From the NCBI GenBank assembly GCA_015233395.1, contig JADFXV010000023.1, positions 1 to 39,856 on the forward strand: a DNA stretch of 39,856 nt, given 5' to 3'. This document shows, piece after piece, positions 1 through 7,518 of this stretch. The notes under the pieces are model-generated. The model was given only the letters and a program-made list of their open reading frames with translations. It did no database searches and had not been told where the DNA came from. Both the position numbers and the translations under genes were made by a program. Positions within the stretch are counted from its first letter, which is position 1. Every line of letters starts with the position of its first letter. Source of the stretch: Desulfovibrionaceae bacterium (lineage in GTDB: Bacteria; Desulfobacterota; Desulfovibrionia; Desulfovibrionales; Desulfovibrionaceae).

Positions 1-2
1 AG

Positions 3-518
3 TGTGTTGAAAATAAATGTATTTGTATCAATATCGAAGAGGATAGGGGTGACAAGCTAAACCGCGATATCGCCACCCAACTGGCTTCGACGTTCATCAC
101 TCCCTTAGACAGAGAAGACATCCACGAAATCAATCGCGCGCAGGAGGACATCCTCAATATCATTCAGGCCATCGCAACGCGATTGAGTGTGTATGATTTC
201 GAGCGCATCCGTTTTCCCTTTTGCCTGGTCGTCAAACATTTTGTCGAGATGCTTGAGGATATCCAGGTTATGCTTGGTCATTTGAGTGAAAAGAAGCTTG
301 TGACCGCCAACATCAAGAGTCTTAAAGAGCATAAGACGGATTGCCAGATGATCCTGTCAGTTGCGCTAGCTGAAAATTTCGATGTCGATCCCGACAATCC
401 CCGCACGCTTCTTGATGTGATCAAGTGGACACACGTTTACGACCGGTTGGAGCAGGCAGTTGAAAGAGCAGACGATCTGGCGGACATCATTGAAGGGATA
501 GTGATCAAAAATGCCTGA
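3..518 (+). CDS. DUF47/PhoU-like phosphate transport accessory protein, 5' end outside window
   Basis: The reading frame is open from the left edge (first full codon at position 3) and ends at the TGA at 516-518, so only the C-terminal ~171 residues are visible and the start lies upstream. The segment around FITPLDREDIHEIN (about 93-137) is the hallmark of the DUF47/PhoU-related family (PF01865), a helical protein usually paired with PiT phosphate permeases and thought to modulate their activity. The stop overlaps the ATG of the PiT gene by 8 bases, so the two are almost certainly co-translated. An internal ATG-free start at 183 would miss the conserved motif and is not the real start. The base composition is visibly less GC-rich than that of the kinase genes downstream. 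The family call is from sequence; the regulatory role is from the family and the neighbour. Confidence 0.88.
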   Translation, partial: CVENKCICINIEEDRGDKLNRDIATQLASTFITPLDREDIHEINRAQEDILNIIQAIATRLSVYDFERIRFPFCLVVKHFVEMLEDIQVMLGHLSEKKLVTANIKSLKEHKTDCQMILSVALAENFDVDPDNPRTLLDVIKWTHVYDRLEQAVERADDLADIIEGIVIKNA

Positions 519-1521
519 TTTCAGCGCGCTGCTGCTGGCGATCATCGCCATCGCACTGATCTTCGACTTCACGAACGGAGCCCACGATTCGGCCAATGCC
601 ATCGCCACTGTAGTCTCGACCAAGGTGCTATCGCCCAAGGTGGCGGTGGCCATGGCTGCGGTTCTCAATCTGGGGGGGGCGTTTTTGGGGACCGAGGTGG
701 CCCAGACCATCGGCAAGGGCATCGTGAACACCGATGTGGTGACGGGCTGTCCACCATTGGTTCTTGCTGCGTTGCTCGGGGCTATCGCCTGGAATCTGAT
801 CACTTGGTATTATGGAATTCCTTCGTCTTCGTCACACGCGCTGATCGGCGGGCTCATCGGCTCGGCCCTGGCGTTCAAGGGGATCGGGACGCTCAATTTC
901 GCCGGGATATTCGACAAGGTGATTCTGCCATTGCTCATTTCGCCTCTGGCCGGCTTCCTGGCCGGATATATGCTTATGCTGGGGTTGACCTGGATGTTTT
1001 TGCGTTCAAACCCAAGGAAAGTGACAGCCGCCTTTTCCAAATTACAGATAGTATCTTCGGCCTTCATGGCCACGAGCCACGGATTGAACGACGCTCAGAA
1101 GACCATGGGCATCATCACGCTGGCCTTGTTTATTTCGCACCAGATACCCGAGATCGAGGTGCCGTTTTGGGTCAAGATCGCGTGCGCCCTGGCCATGGCT
1201 CTGGGAACCTCGGTGGGTGGTTGGAAGATCGTCAAGACCATGGGCCACAAGATATTCAAGCTTGAGCCAATTCACGGGTTCGCCGCCGAGACGGCGGCCG
1301 CGTTGGTGATCACCGGCGCGTCGATTCTGGGCGCGCCCATCAGCACTACCCATACCATCTCAACCACTGTGATCGGTGTCGGCGCGTCCAAACGTTTTTC
1401 AGCCGTACGCTGGGGTGTAGCCACCAATCTGGCCATTGCCTGGATCATCACGATCCCCTCGGCGGCCTGTATCAGTTGGTTGGCTTTTGAAGGATTTGTC
1501 TTCAGCGGACTGATCAAATGA
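511..1521 (+). CDS. pit: PiT-family inorganic phosphate transporter
   Basis: A 336-residue polytopic inner-membrane protein. Near the N-terminus it has the PiT signature NGAHDSANAIATVVSTK (residues ~22-38), and the second PiT repeat appears around ATSHGLNDAQKTMG (~187-200) and GAPISTTHTISTTVIG. These duplicated GxxD/N-rich motifs belong to the low-affinity, cation-coupled phosphate permeases. The size fits bacterial PiT proteins of the shorter class, with about ten hydrophobic segments. The ATG at 511 overlaps the stop of the upstream DUF47 gene, which fixes the start and indicates a transporter/accessory operon. No convincing intrinsic terminator follows; a small hairpin at 1572-1586 lacks a T-run. 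The substrate is inferred from the family; some PiT members prefer other oxyanions such as sulfate. Confidence 0.93.
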   Translation: MPDFSALLLAIIAIALIFDFTNGAHDSANAIATVVSTKVLSPKVAVAMAAVLNLGGAFLGTEVAQTIGKGIVNTDVVTGCPPLVLAALLGAIAWNLITWYYGIPSSSSHALIGGLIGSALAFKGIGTLNFAGIFDKVILPLLISPLAGFLAGYMLMLGLTWMFLRSNPRKVTAAFSKLQIVSSAFMATSHGLNDAQKTMGIITLALFISHQIPEIEVPFWVKIACALAMALGTSVGGWKIVKTMGHKIFKLEPIHGFAAETAAALVITGASILGAPISTTHTISTTVIGVGASKRFSAVRWGVATNLAIAWIITIPSAACISWLAFEGFVFSGLIK

Positions 1522-1851
1522 CCGGCGGCATGACAACAACTTGTTAGATCCTAGCGATGATGTTGCTTTATTCTGCAGTCGGCAGACTTGAACTTATTCA
1601 ACGGGTGGTAGTTTTTTACAGACAATAACAGAGCACGCATTGATAGTAGCCATTTGGATTCCATGCGACATCCTCGCGGGATTGGTTGCCTTGCTTTCCC
1701 TGTTCATCAGACGCAATCATTAACTCAAGGATTATCAATTCCCTTCACCACCGTCCCCACCGCTCCTGAAAAATCGGTCCAGGCGCTTCCGGAAATCGGC
1801 CGTCAGGCGCAGCCGGATTTCGGAACAACTCCGCGCCGGCTCTCCTTCTAA
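1522..1851. other. gene-poor spacer after the phosphate operon
   Basis: No convincing gene is visible. A 65-codon frame at 1654-1851 has no recognisable domain or ribosome binding site. The first 150 bases are AT-richer than the rest of the window and hold a short inverted repeat (TCTGC at 1572-1576 with GCAGA at 1582-1586) and a T6 run at 1612-1617, which are not placed as a normal terminator. The segment probably carries the 3' untranslated end of the pit transcript and the lost upstream part of the PEP-CTERM relic that follows. Confidence 0.4.
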
Positions 1852-2142
1852 CGAAGGATTGACGATGCCGCCGGTATCGCCTGGAATCCCTCCAGCGTCA
1901 GTTTCATAGGCTTGCCCCTCGGATTTATCGCGACACTTGGTCCTGAATATAATGCCAACGGGGCGGTGATTGAAGAAGGACTGACGGTTTCTCAGGCCCC
2001 CGAGCCCGCCAGCATGCTCCTTGTGGGCATCGGCGTCGCCGGCAAACGCGGGCGGATGGCCACTTGCCAGCCCCTATCCTCTAACGCCTCAGGCCGGGAG
2101 TCCCGCGGATTCCCGGCCTTCTATTTTTTGAAGGGCGCTTGA
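1852..2142 (+). pseudogene. relic of a PEP-CTERM-tailed exported protein
   Basis: The open frame after the TAA at 1849 encodes a short tail in which APEPASMLLVGIGVAG (about 1999-2046) is a clear PEP-CTERM sorting signal, preceded by sequence of the type PSSVSFIGLPLGFIATLG that is common in the C-terminal part of such proteins. The signal normally has a hydrophobic span of about 18-20 residues and then a basic tail. Here the hydrophobic span is only about 11 residues before KRGR, and the frame then runs on without similarity to TGA at 2140. There is no signal peptide, no proper start and no protein body upstream. I read this as the decayed 3' end of a gene for an exosortase substrate, whose terminator survives. 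A short expressed peptide cannot be excluded. Confidence 0.55.
2091..2129 (+). terminator. intrinsic terminator behind the PEP-CTERM relic
   Basis: A perfect 9-bp stem, AGGCCGGGA (2091-2099) with TCCCGGCCT (2111-2119), has an 11-base loop and is followed by TCTATTTTTT (2120-2129). This is a textbook plus-strand Rho-independent terminator. The tail lies on the plus side only, so it would not serve the convergent kinase gene that ends at 2276. Confidence 0.8.
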
Positions 2143-2275
2143 GGACGCCGCTTGGCCCCGCTCCCGGCGGGCGCATCCTTTCAAGCGGACATGCGAAGGC
2201 GAGCCGCTTTGGGCGTCATGCTCATTTCATTGGGGAACGCAGCGTCAGCCCATCCCGGCGCGGCGCCCGGCCGGG

Positions 2276-5179
2276 TCACCGTCCGGGGCCGGGGTTCGCG
2301 TCGTCGCGGGCCAAAGCCTGGGCGATCGCGAGGATAAGCCCGTCCGGGTCCACGGGTTTGGCGATGTAGCCGTCCATGCCGGAAGCCAGGAAGCGCTCGC
2401 GGTCTCCCCGGAGCGCATGCGCCGTCATGGCCACGATGGGTATGCGCGGATCAAACGCCCCGGACGTCGAGGCTCTGATCGCCCGGGTGGCCTCGTCGCC
2501 GTCCATTTCCGGCATGGAAATATCCATCAGGACGATGTCGTAGGGGGCGTCCGCCAACATCTCGATCGCCTGCCGGCCGTTTGCGGCGATAGCCACCGAG
2601 TGGCCCGCGTCGGTCAGGACGGAATGCGCGAAGATCTGGTTCATGCGGTCGTCTTCGGCCACGAGGATGCAAAGCGGCCCGGCGGGAGAGCGGGCCAAAG
2701 CGCGGTCGCGCGCGACGGGCTTACGCTCCGGTTCGCGGCGGCTCAAGACGGCGGTGAAATAGAACGTCGACCCCTTGTCCGGGACGCTTTCGACCCAGAT
2801 CCTGCCGCCCATTATGTCCGTCAGCTTCCTGGAAATGGCCAGTCCCAGACCGGTGCCGCCGAAGCGTTTGGTGGTCGAGGAGTCGGCCTGGGTGAAGCTG
2901 TCGAAGATGACGCCGGTCTTGTCCGGGGCGATGCCGATGCCGGTGTCGCTGACCGCGAACAACACCCCGGCCGGGCCTTCGGCCGCGCCGGCCTCGGGCA
3001 TGTTCCGCGGCCCCGGGCTCACGAAGACGGCCACCTCTCCCTCCTGAGTGAACTTCAGGGCGTTGGAAATCAGGTTGACGAGCACCTGCCTGATTTTGCC
3101 CTGGTCGCCCACGAGCGAGTCCGGGGTGTCTTCCCGCACCCGCACGTTGAAATCCAATCCTTTTTTCCGGGCGATCGGCGCGAAGGTCTTGATGAGCTTG
3201 TCAAGCAGCGCCCGCAGCTCGAACGTCTCGCATTCCAGGTTGAGGCGTCCGGCCTCGATTTTGGAGAAATCCAGGATGTCGTTGATGATCTGGAGCAAAG
3301 ACGAGCCCGCCTCCATGGCGCCTTCCAGCAGTTCGCGCTGCTCGCCCCCCACCGCGCGTTTGAGGGCCAGATGGGCGAGACCCAGCATGGCGTTCATGGG
3401 CGTGCGCACCTCGTGGCTCATGTTGGCCAGAAATTCGCTTTTCGCCCGGCTGGCGCTTTCGGCTTTCTCCTTGGCCGCGCGCAACTCCTTTTCCAGGCGC
3501 TTGCGTTCGGTGATGTCGGCGATCAGCCCGTCGTACACGACCACGAGTCCGGCCTCGTCGCGCCGGACGACCGGAGTGTTCGAGATCCAACGCACGCTGC
3601 CGTCCTTATGGACGATGCGGTGTTCGAGCGCCGGGGCCTCGCCTCCGGCCGTGGCGCGCCGGGCCTGCTCCAGCACGGCCTCGCGGTCGCCATTGTGGAC
3701 CATCGTAAGCCACAGGTCGGGATCGCGGGCGTAGTCTTCCGAATCGTAGCCGGTCACGGCGGCGCAGCCGGGACCGTGATGGGTGGAAACGGCCTTGCCG
3801 TTTTCCACCGTGACCGTGTAAATGTAGCTGGTCACCGACCCCAACATGCGGCGATAGCGTTCCTTGCTCTTGCCGAGCGCCTGCTCGACCCATTTGCGCT
3901 CGGTGATGTCGCTGCCGTAAACGAAGATCGAGTCGTCGACGCTGGACTTGGCTGCGGTGAAGGCGAACCATTTATCGGAAAGCCCGAGTTCCAGGTGCAA
4001 CGGATCCCCCGGTTCGATGTCCCCTAAACGCACCCCCCCCAGATCGGGTAGGATCTCGCACACCGGCGTCCCCACCGGGTCGCGTCCCAGAATGTCTTGC
4101 GCCGCCGGATTGATGCGCAGGATGCGCCCATCCGGAGCAATTTGAAAAACCGGGGCGGGATTGTGCCGGACGAACTCGGCCATTTCGCGCAGCTCTTCCG
4201 CGGCGCGTTTGCGCTGCGTGATGTCGCTGATGAATCCCTCGTAGCGCTGGACTTTTCCCGCCTCGTCCCGGACGGCCCGCATGTTCAGGTCCGCCCACAT
4301 GACCGAGCCGTCCTTGCGGCGCAGCCGGACCTCCTTGCGGATGACCGCCCGGCGCTCCAAAGTCTTGAGAATCTCGACGCGATCGTTCGGATCGACGTAG
4401 TGTTGCGCGCCGACGTCCTGCATGCTGTCCCTGAAGTCCCGGGCCGAAGCGTAGCCGCTCATTGCGGCCAGCCGTACATTCGCCGACAGGCAGCGCCCTT
4501 CGGGCGTGGACTGGAAAATGCCGATGGGCGAGAGTTCGACCAGTTCCTGGTAGCTGCGCTCAAGCGCGCGCATCGCCTCCTGCGCCCGCTTGCCCTCGAC
4601 GATGTCCCAGGCCATGTCCGCCAGCAGGGAGACGGCTTCGACGTCGGCGTCGGCGTAAGCGGCCGGTTTGTTGCCCACGCCGAGAATGGCCACGATCTTG
4701 TCCTGCCGGAACACCGGCGCCGCCACATCGCGAACGATGGACGCGTGTCCCGGCGGCAGGCCCTTTTTGTGGGGCAACGCGGCGTAGTCGTTGTGGACGA
4801 CCGCGCGGCGCTCATGGATGCAATCCACCCAGACGCCGGCTTTGGCCACGTCGTAATGCAGGCCCCGGCCCTCGGCCCGGCACATCTCTTTGGAGGTTCG
4901 CGTCGACCAGGCTTGCAGCTCGATGGTTTTCTGGTCGGCAGCGAGAAAATGATAAAATCCCACCCGGCTGTCCGTGAGCCTTTCGGCTTCATCGACCGTG
5001 GCGATCAACAGCTCTTCCATGGAAGCGGCGATGGATAGCTGCATCAGGCGCAGCCGCGCCTGCAATATCCGTTCGGCCCGCCCGCGCTCGATTTCGCAGG
5101 CTTCAAGCCCGGCGATCCTGCGGCGCGCGGCTTCAAGCTCGGCGATGAGCCGGTCTCTGGTTTTCTTTGAGTCCGCCAT
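2276..5179 (-). CDS. hybrid sensor histidine kinase (GAF, three PAS, HisKA, HATPase, REC)
   Basis: A 967-residue soluble kinase with no membrane segment. Order: N-terminal coiled coil (1-45), GAF domain of the GAF_2 type (~50-195), PAS/PAC (~205-325), PAS (~330-428), PAS/PAC (~440-560, ending ADITERKR), HisKA with phospho-acceptor His589 in NMSHEVRTP, HATPase with N706, DTGIGI (745-750) and GTGLGL (775-780), and a C-terminal receiver with acidic pocket AEDD (841-844), phospho-acceptor Asp886 and Lys941. It can pass phosphate from its own His to its own receiver, presumably on to an HPt protein elsewhere; none is fused here. The ATG at 5179 is 42 bases after the stop of the next kinase upstream on the same strand, so both may be co-transcribed. 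The first 25 residues closely match the start of that neighbour, which suggests duplication. The signal is unknown. Confidence 0.93.
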   Translation of the reverse strand: MADSKKTRDRLIAELEAARRRIAGLEACEIERGRAERILQARLRLMQLSIAASMEELLIATVDEAERLTDSRVGFYHFLAADQKTIELQAWSTRTSKEMCRAEGRGLHYDVAKAGVWVDCIHERRAVVHNDYAALPHKKGLPPGHASIVRDVAAPVFRQDKIVAILGVGNKPAAYADADVEAVSLLADMAWDIVEGKRAQEAMRALERSYQELVELSPIGIFQSTPEGRCLSANVRLAAMSGYASARDFRDSMQDVGAQHYVDPNDRVEILKTLERRAVIRKEVRLRRKDGSVMWADLNMRAVRDEAGKVQRYEGFISDITQRKRAAEELREMAEFVRHNPAPVFQIAPDGRILRINPAAQDILGRDPVGTPVCEILPDLGGVRLGDIEPGDPLHLELGLSDKWFAFTAAKSSVDDSIFVYGSDITERKWVEQALGKSKERYRRMLGSVTSYIYTVTVENGKAVSTHHGPGCAAVTGYDSEDYARDPDLWLTMVHNGDREAVLEQARRATAGGEAPALEHRIVHKDGSVRWISNTPVVRRDEAGLVVVYDGLIADITERKRLEKELRAAKEKAESASRAKSEFLANMSHEVRTPMNAMLGLAHLALKRAVGGEQRELLEGAMEAGSSLLQIINDILDFSKIEAGRLNLECETFELRALLDKLIKTFAPIARKKGLDFNVRVREDTPDSLVGDQGKIRQVLVNLISNALKFTQEGEVAVFVSPGPRNMPEAGAAEGPAGVLFAVSDTGIGIAPDKTGVIFDSFTQADSSTTKRFGGTGLGLAISRKLTDIMGGRIWVESVPDKGSTFYFTAVLSRREPERKPVARDRALARSPAGPLCILVAEDDRMNQIFAHSVLTDAGHSVAIAANGRQAIEMLADAPYDIVLMDISMPEMDGDEATRAIRASTSGAFDPRIPIVAMTAHALRGDRERFLASGMDGYIAKPVDPDGLILAIAQALARDDANPGPGR

Positions 5180-5221
5180 GGCTTCCCCGGTCTTGCTCGG
5201 CTCCTTGCATCGCTTGGAGCG

Positions 5222-7414
5222 TTAGCCAACTCGCTGCTTGTCCAGCATCGCCCGCAAAATTTTCCCGAGTTCTTCCATCTCCACCGGCTTGGAAAGATAG
5301 CCGTCCATTCCCGCGGCCAAAAATTTCTCCTTGTCTCCGGACATGGCGTAGGCCGTCATGGCGACGATCGGGATTCCCGCCCGGGGCGAGCCCGACGCCC
5401 TGATCCGTTTGGTCGCCTCCACGCCGTCCAGCACGGGCATCTGGACGTCCATGAGAATCAGATCGAACTCCTGCCCGGCGAAACGCTCCAGGGCCTCCTG
5501 GCCGTTCACGGCGGTGACCACGAAGTATCCCGACTTTTCGAGCATCCGTTTTCCCGCCAGCAGGCTCACCGTGTCGTCGTCGGCGAAGAGAATCCGCCGG
5601 CGCGCGTCCGCAGGCGCGGGCGCGGGCGCGGCGACCGGCCCAGGTTGGCCGGAGCGCGCGTCGGAGAGCTTGAAGGGCAGGGAAAGATACACCGTGGTTC
5701 CTTCTCCGGCGGCGCTGTCGATCGAAAGATCGCCCCCCATCAGTTTCACCAGCCGGCGCACGATCGACAGCCCCAGGCCCGCCCCTTGAAAACGGCGCGT
5801 ATACGACCCTTCGGCCTGGACGAACGGTTCGAAGATGTCGCCAAGGCGCTCCTCGGGGATGCCGACCCCGGTGTCCTTCACCGTGAAAAGCACCCGCAGG
5901 CAGTTGTCGCAGGGAGCGTCCAAGCGGGAAACGTCGACCCGCACGCCGCCTTTTTCGGTGAACTTGATCGCGTTGCCGACCAGATTGAAGATGATTTGCC
6001 GCAGGCGCGCCTTGTCCCCGATCAATGCGGGCGGCACTTGCCCGTCGACGAAGAAATCCAGGCCGACGCCCTTCTGCGCAGCGATCGCCGAAAACACCTC
6101 CAGCACGGATTGCCGCTGGTTCGCCATCTCGAACTCGGTTTCTTCGAGCGCGAGCCGGCCGGCCTCGATCCTGGACAGGTCGAGGATGTCGGACAAGAGC
6201 CGGGTCAGGCGCTTGGAGGATTTGATGGCCGCGAGGATGTACTCCTTCTGCTCGCCGTCGAGGGAGGTCATATCCAGGAGTTGGAGCATGCCGAGGATGC
6301 CGTTCATCGGCGTCCTGATTTCATGGCTCATGTTGGCCAGGAACTCGGATTTCGCCTTGCTGGCGGCTTCGGCCTGCCGCATGGCGGACTGGATGAAGTC
6401 TTCGTCTCGCTTGCGCCCGGAGATGTCGCGCAATATCCCGGTGAAATGCCTGCCCTCGCCGGACTCCCACATGGCCACGGACAGTTCCAGCGGAAATTCG
6501 CTCCCATCCCGTTTCAGGCCCGTGCGTTCCACCAGTTTTCCGATGCTGGTCGACCGGCCCGTGTCGACAAACCGCTTCAAGGCCTCGCTGTGAGCCTGGC
6601 GAAAGCGCTCGGGCATCAGATCGGCGACCGCCATGCCAAGCGCCTCTTCGGGCCGGTAGCCGAACATAAAGACCGCCGCTTCATTGAAAAACGTGATCAA
6701 CCCCTTGTCGTCGATGGTGACGATGGCGTCGGTCGCGGTCTGCGCCACGGACCGAAAGCGCGCCTCGCTGGTCTTCAGGGATTCAAGGAGCCTGCTGTTG
6801 AGCAAGGCGATGGCCGCCAGTTCGCCGAAAGAGTTCGCCAGGCGGGCGTCCCGGTCGTCGAAGCCCCCGGTCTTGTTCGCCAGGCCGATGACCCCGACGG
6901 CTTTGCCCTCGATCAAGAGCGGCGCGAACAGGACGTTCTCAAGCGCGACGTGCCCCGGCGGCATATACCGCGCCCAGGCGCTGCCGGGGAAGTTGTTCTC
7001 GTAGACTGCGGTGGTCCGCTTGTAGGCTTCGTTGCGAAGCCCCCGGATGGGCATGGGCAGCGACGGGTCGACCGTGCACGGGAGGCCGCCGGCGAACAGG
7101 AAGAGCACTTCGTTTTCGGAGCCGTCCGCGCTCATGAGCGCCACATACCCGGACTTGGCGCCGATCAATCTGCGGCAGGCATGAAAAATATGGCGCGCGG
7201 CCTCGGGAAACTCCCGGGTGGACAGGATAATCCTGGAGGCCTGCTGCAGGGCTTCGATTTCGGCCTGTTTTTGCTTAAGCCGCTCCAGGGACCGTTGCAG
7301 CTCCTCGCCGCCCGGCCCGCCAGCCGCCTCGCGGGCCTTATACCCGGCGATGAGCCGGCGGGCCTCGTCCAATTCGGCGATGAGCCGGTCTTTGGTCTTC
7401 AGGGAATCCGGCAT
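5222..7414 (-). CDS. hybrid sensor histidine kinase (GAF, PAS, HisKA, HATPase, REC)
   Basis: A 730-residue soluble hybrid kinase. I chose the ATG at 7414 because GGAGAAGG sits directly upstream and because the resulting start (MPDSLKTKDRLIAEL) matches that of the next kinase (MADSKKTRDRLIAEL). A longer in-frame extension to 7720 would overlap the upstream kinase gene and has no domain content. Domains: coiled coil (1-60), GAF (~65-205), PAS/PAC (~215-335), HisKA with His364 in NMSHEIRTP, HATPase (N481, DTGVGI 514-519, GAGLGL 544-549), and a receiver with ADDD (611-614), Asp656 and Lys709. The kinase core and receiver resemble those of the kinase at 18121-19839 very closely (shared VDG-VPPAL and [11 protein letters not shown] motifs), pointing to recent duplication. 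A possible promoter lies at 7450-7478. Confidence 0.93.
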   Translation of the reverse strand: MPDSLKTKDRLIAELDEARRLIAGYKAREAAGGPGGEELQRSLERLKQKQAEIEALQQASRIILSTREFPEAARHIFHACRRLIGAKSGYVALMSADGSENEVLFLFAGGLPCTVDPSLPMPIRGLRNEAYKRTTAVYENNFPGSAWARYMPPGHVALENVLFAPLLIEGKAVGVIGLANKTGGFDDRDARLANSFGELAAIALLNSRLLESLKTSEARFRSVAQTATDAIVTIDDKGLITFFNEAAVFMFGYRPEEALGMAVADLMPERFRQAHSEALKRFVDTGRSTSIGKLVERTGLKRDGSEFPLELSVAMWESGEGRHFTGILRDISGRKRDEDFIQSAMRQAEAASKAKSEFLANMSHEIRTPMNGILGMLQLLDMTSLDGEQKEYILAAIKSSKRLTRLLSDILDLSRIEAGRLALEETEFEMANQRQSVLEVFSAIAAQKGVGLDFFVDGQVPPALIGDKARLRQIIFNLVGNAIKFTEKGGVRVDVSRLDAPCDNCLRVLFTVKDTGVGIPEERLGDIFEPFVQAEGSYTRRFQGAGLGLSIVRRLVKLMGGDLSIDSAAGEGTTVYLSLPFKLSDARSGQPGPVAAPAPAPADARRRILFADDDTVSLLAGKRMLEKSGYFVVTAVNGQEALERFAGQEFDLILMDVQMPVLDGVEATKRIRASGSPRAGIPIVAMTAYAMSGDKEKFLAAGMDGYLSKPVEMEELGKILRAMLDKQRVG

Positions 7415-7449
7415 ACCTTCTCCGGGACGGCCGACATGCTTGGCGCCGC

Positions 7450-7478
7450 ATTCTAGCGCGATATTGCCGCCATTGGAA
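7450..7478 (-). promoter_or_regulatory. possible sigma70-type promoter for the 7414 kinase
   Basis: Read on the minus strand, TTCCAA (7478-7473) and TAGAAT (7455-7450) are separated by exactly 17 bases and lie about 36 bases upstream of the ATG at 7414. The -10 box matches the consensus at five of six positions; the -35 box is weak. This is a sequence match only. Confidence 0.3.
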
Positions 7479-7518
7479 GAGCTCCGGGAATACTTGCGAA
7501 AAGATAAAGACTTCCGCT

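Noticed and set aside
1654-1851. 65-codon open frame after the phosphate operon
   Set aside because: No ribosome binding site, no recognisable protein pattern, and poor composition for a real gene.
2191-2337. Signal-peptide-like frame starting MRRRAALGVMLISLG
   Set aside because: It has no ribosome binding site, no downstream protein body, and ends inside the antisense of the kinase at 2276.
5645-7456. 603-codon plus-strand open frame
   Set aside because: It is antisense to the 5222-7414 hybrid kinase, which has a full set of catalytic motifs. The plus frame has none.
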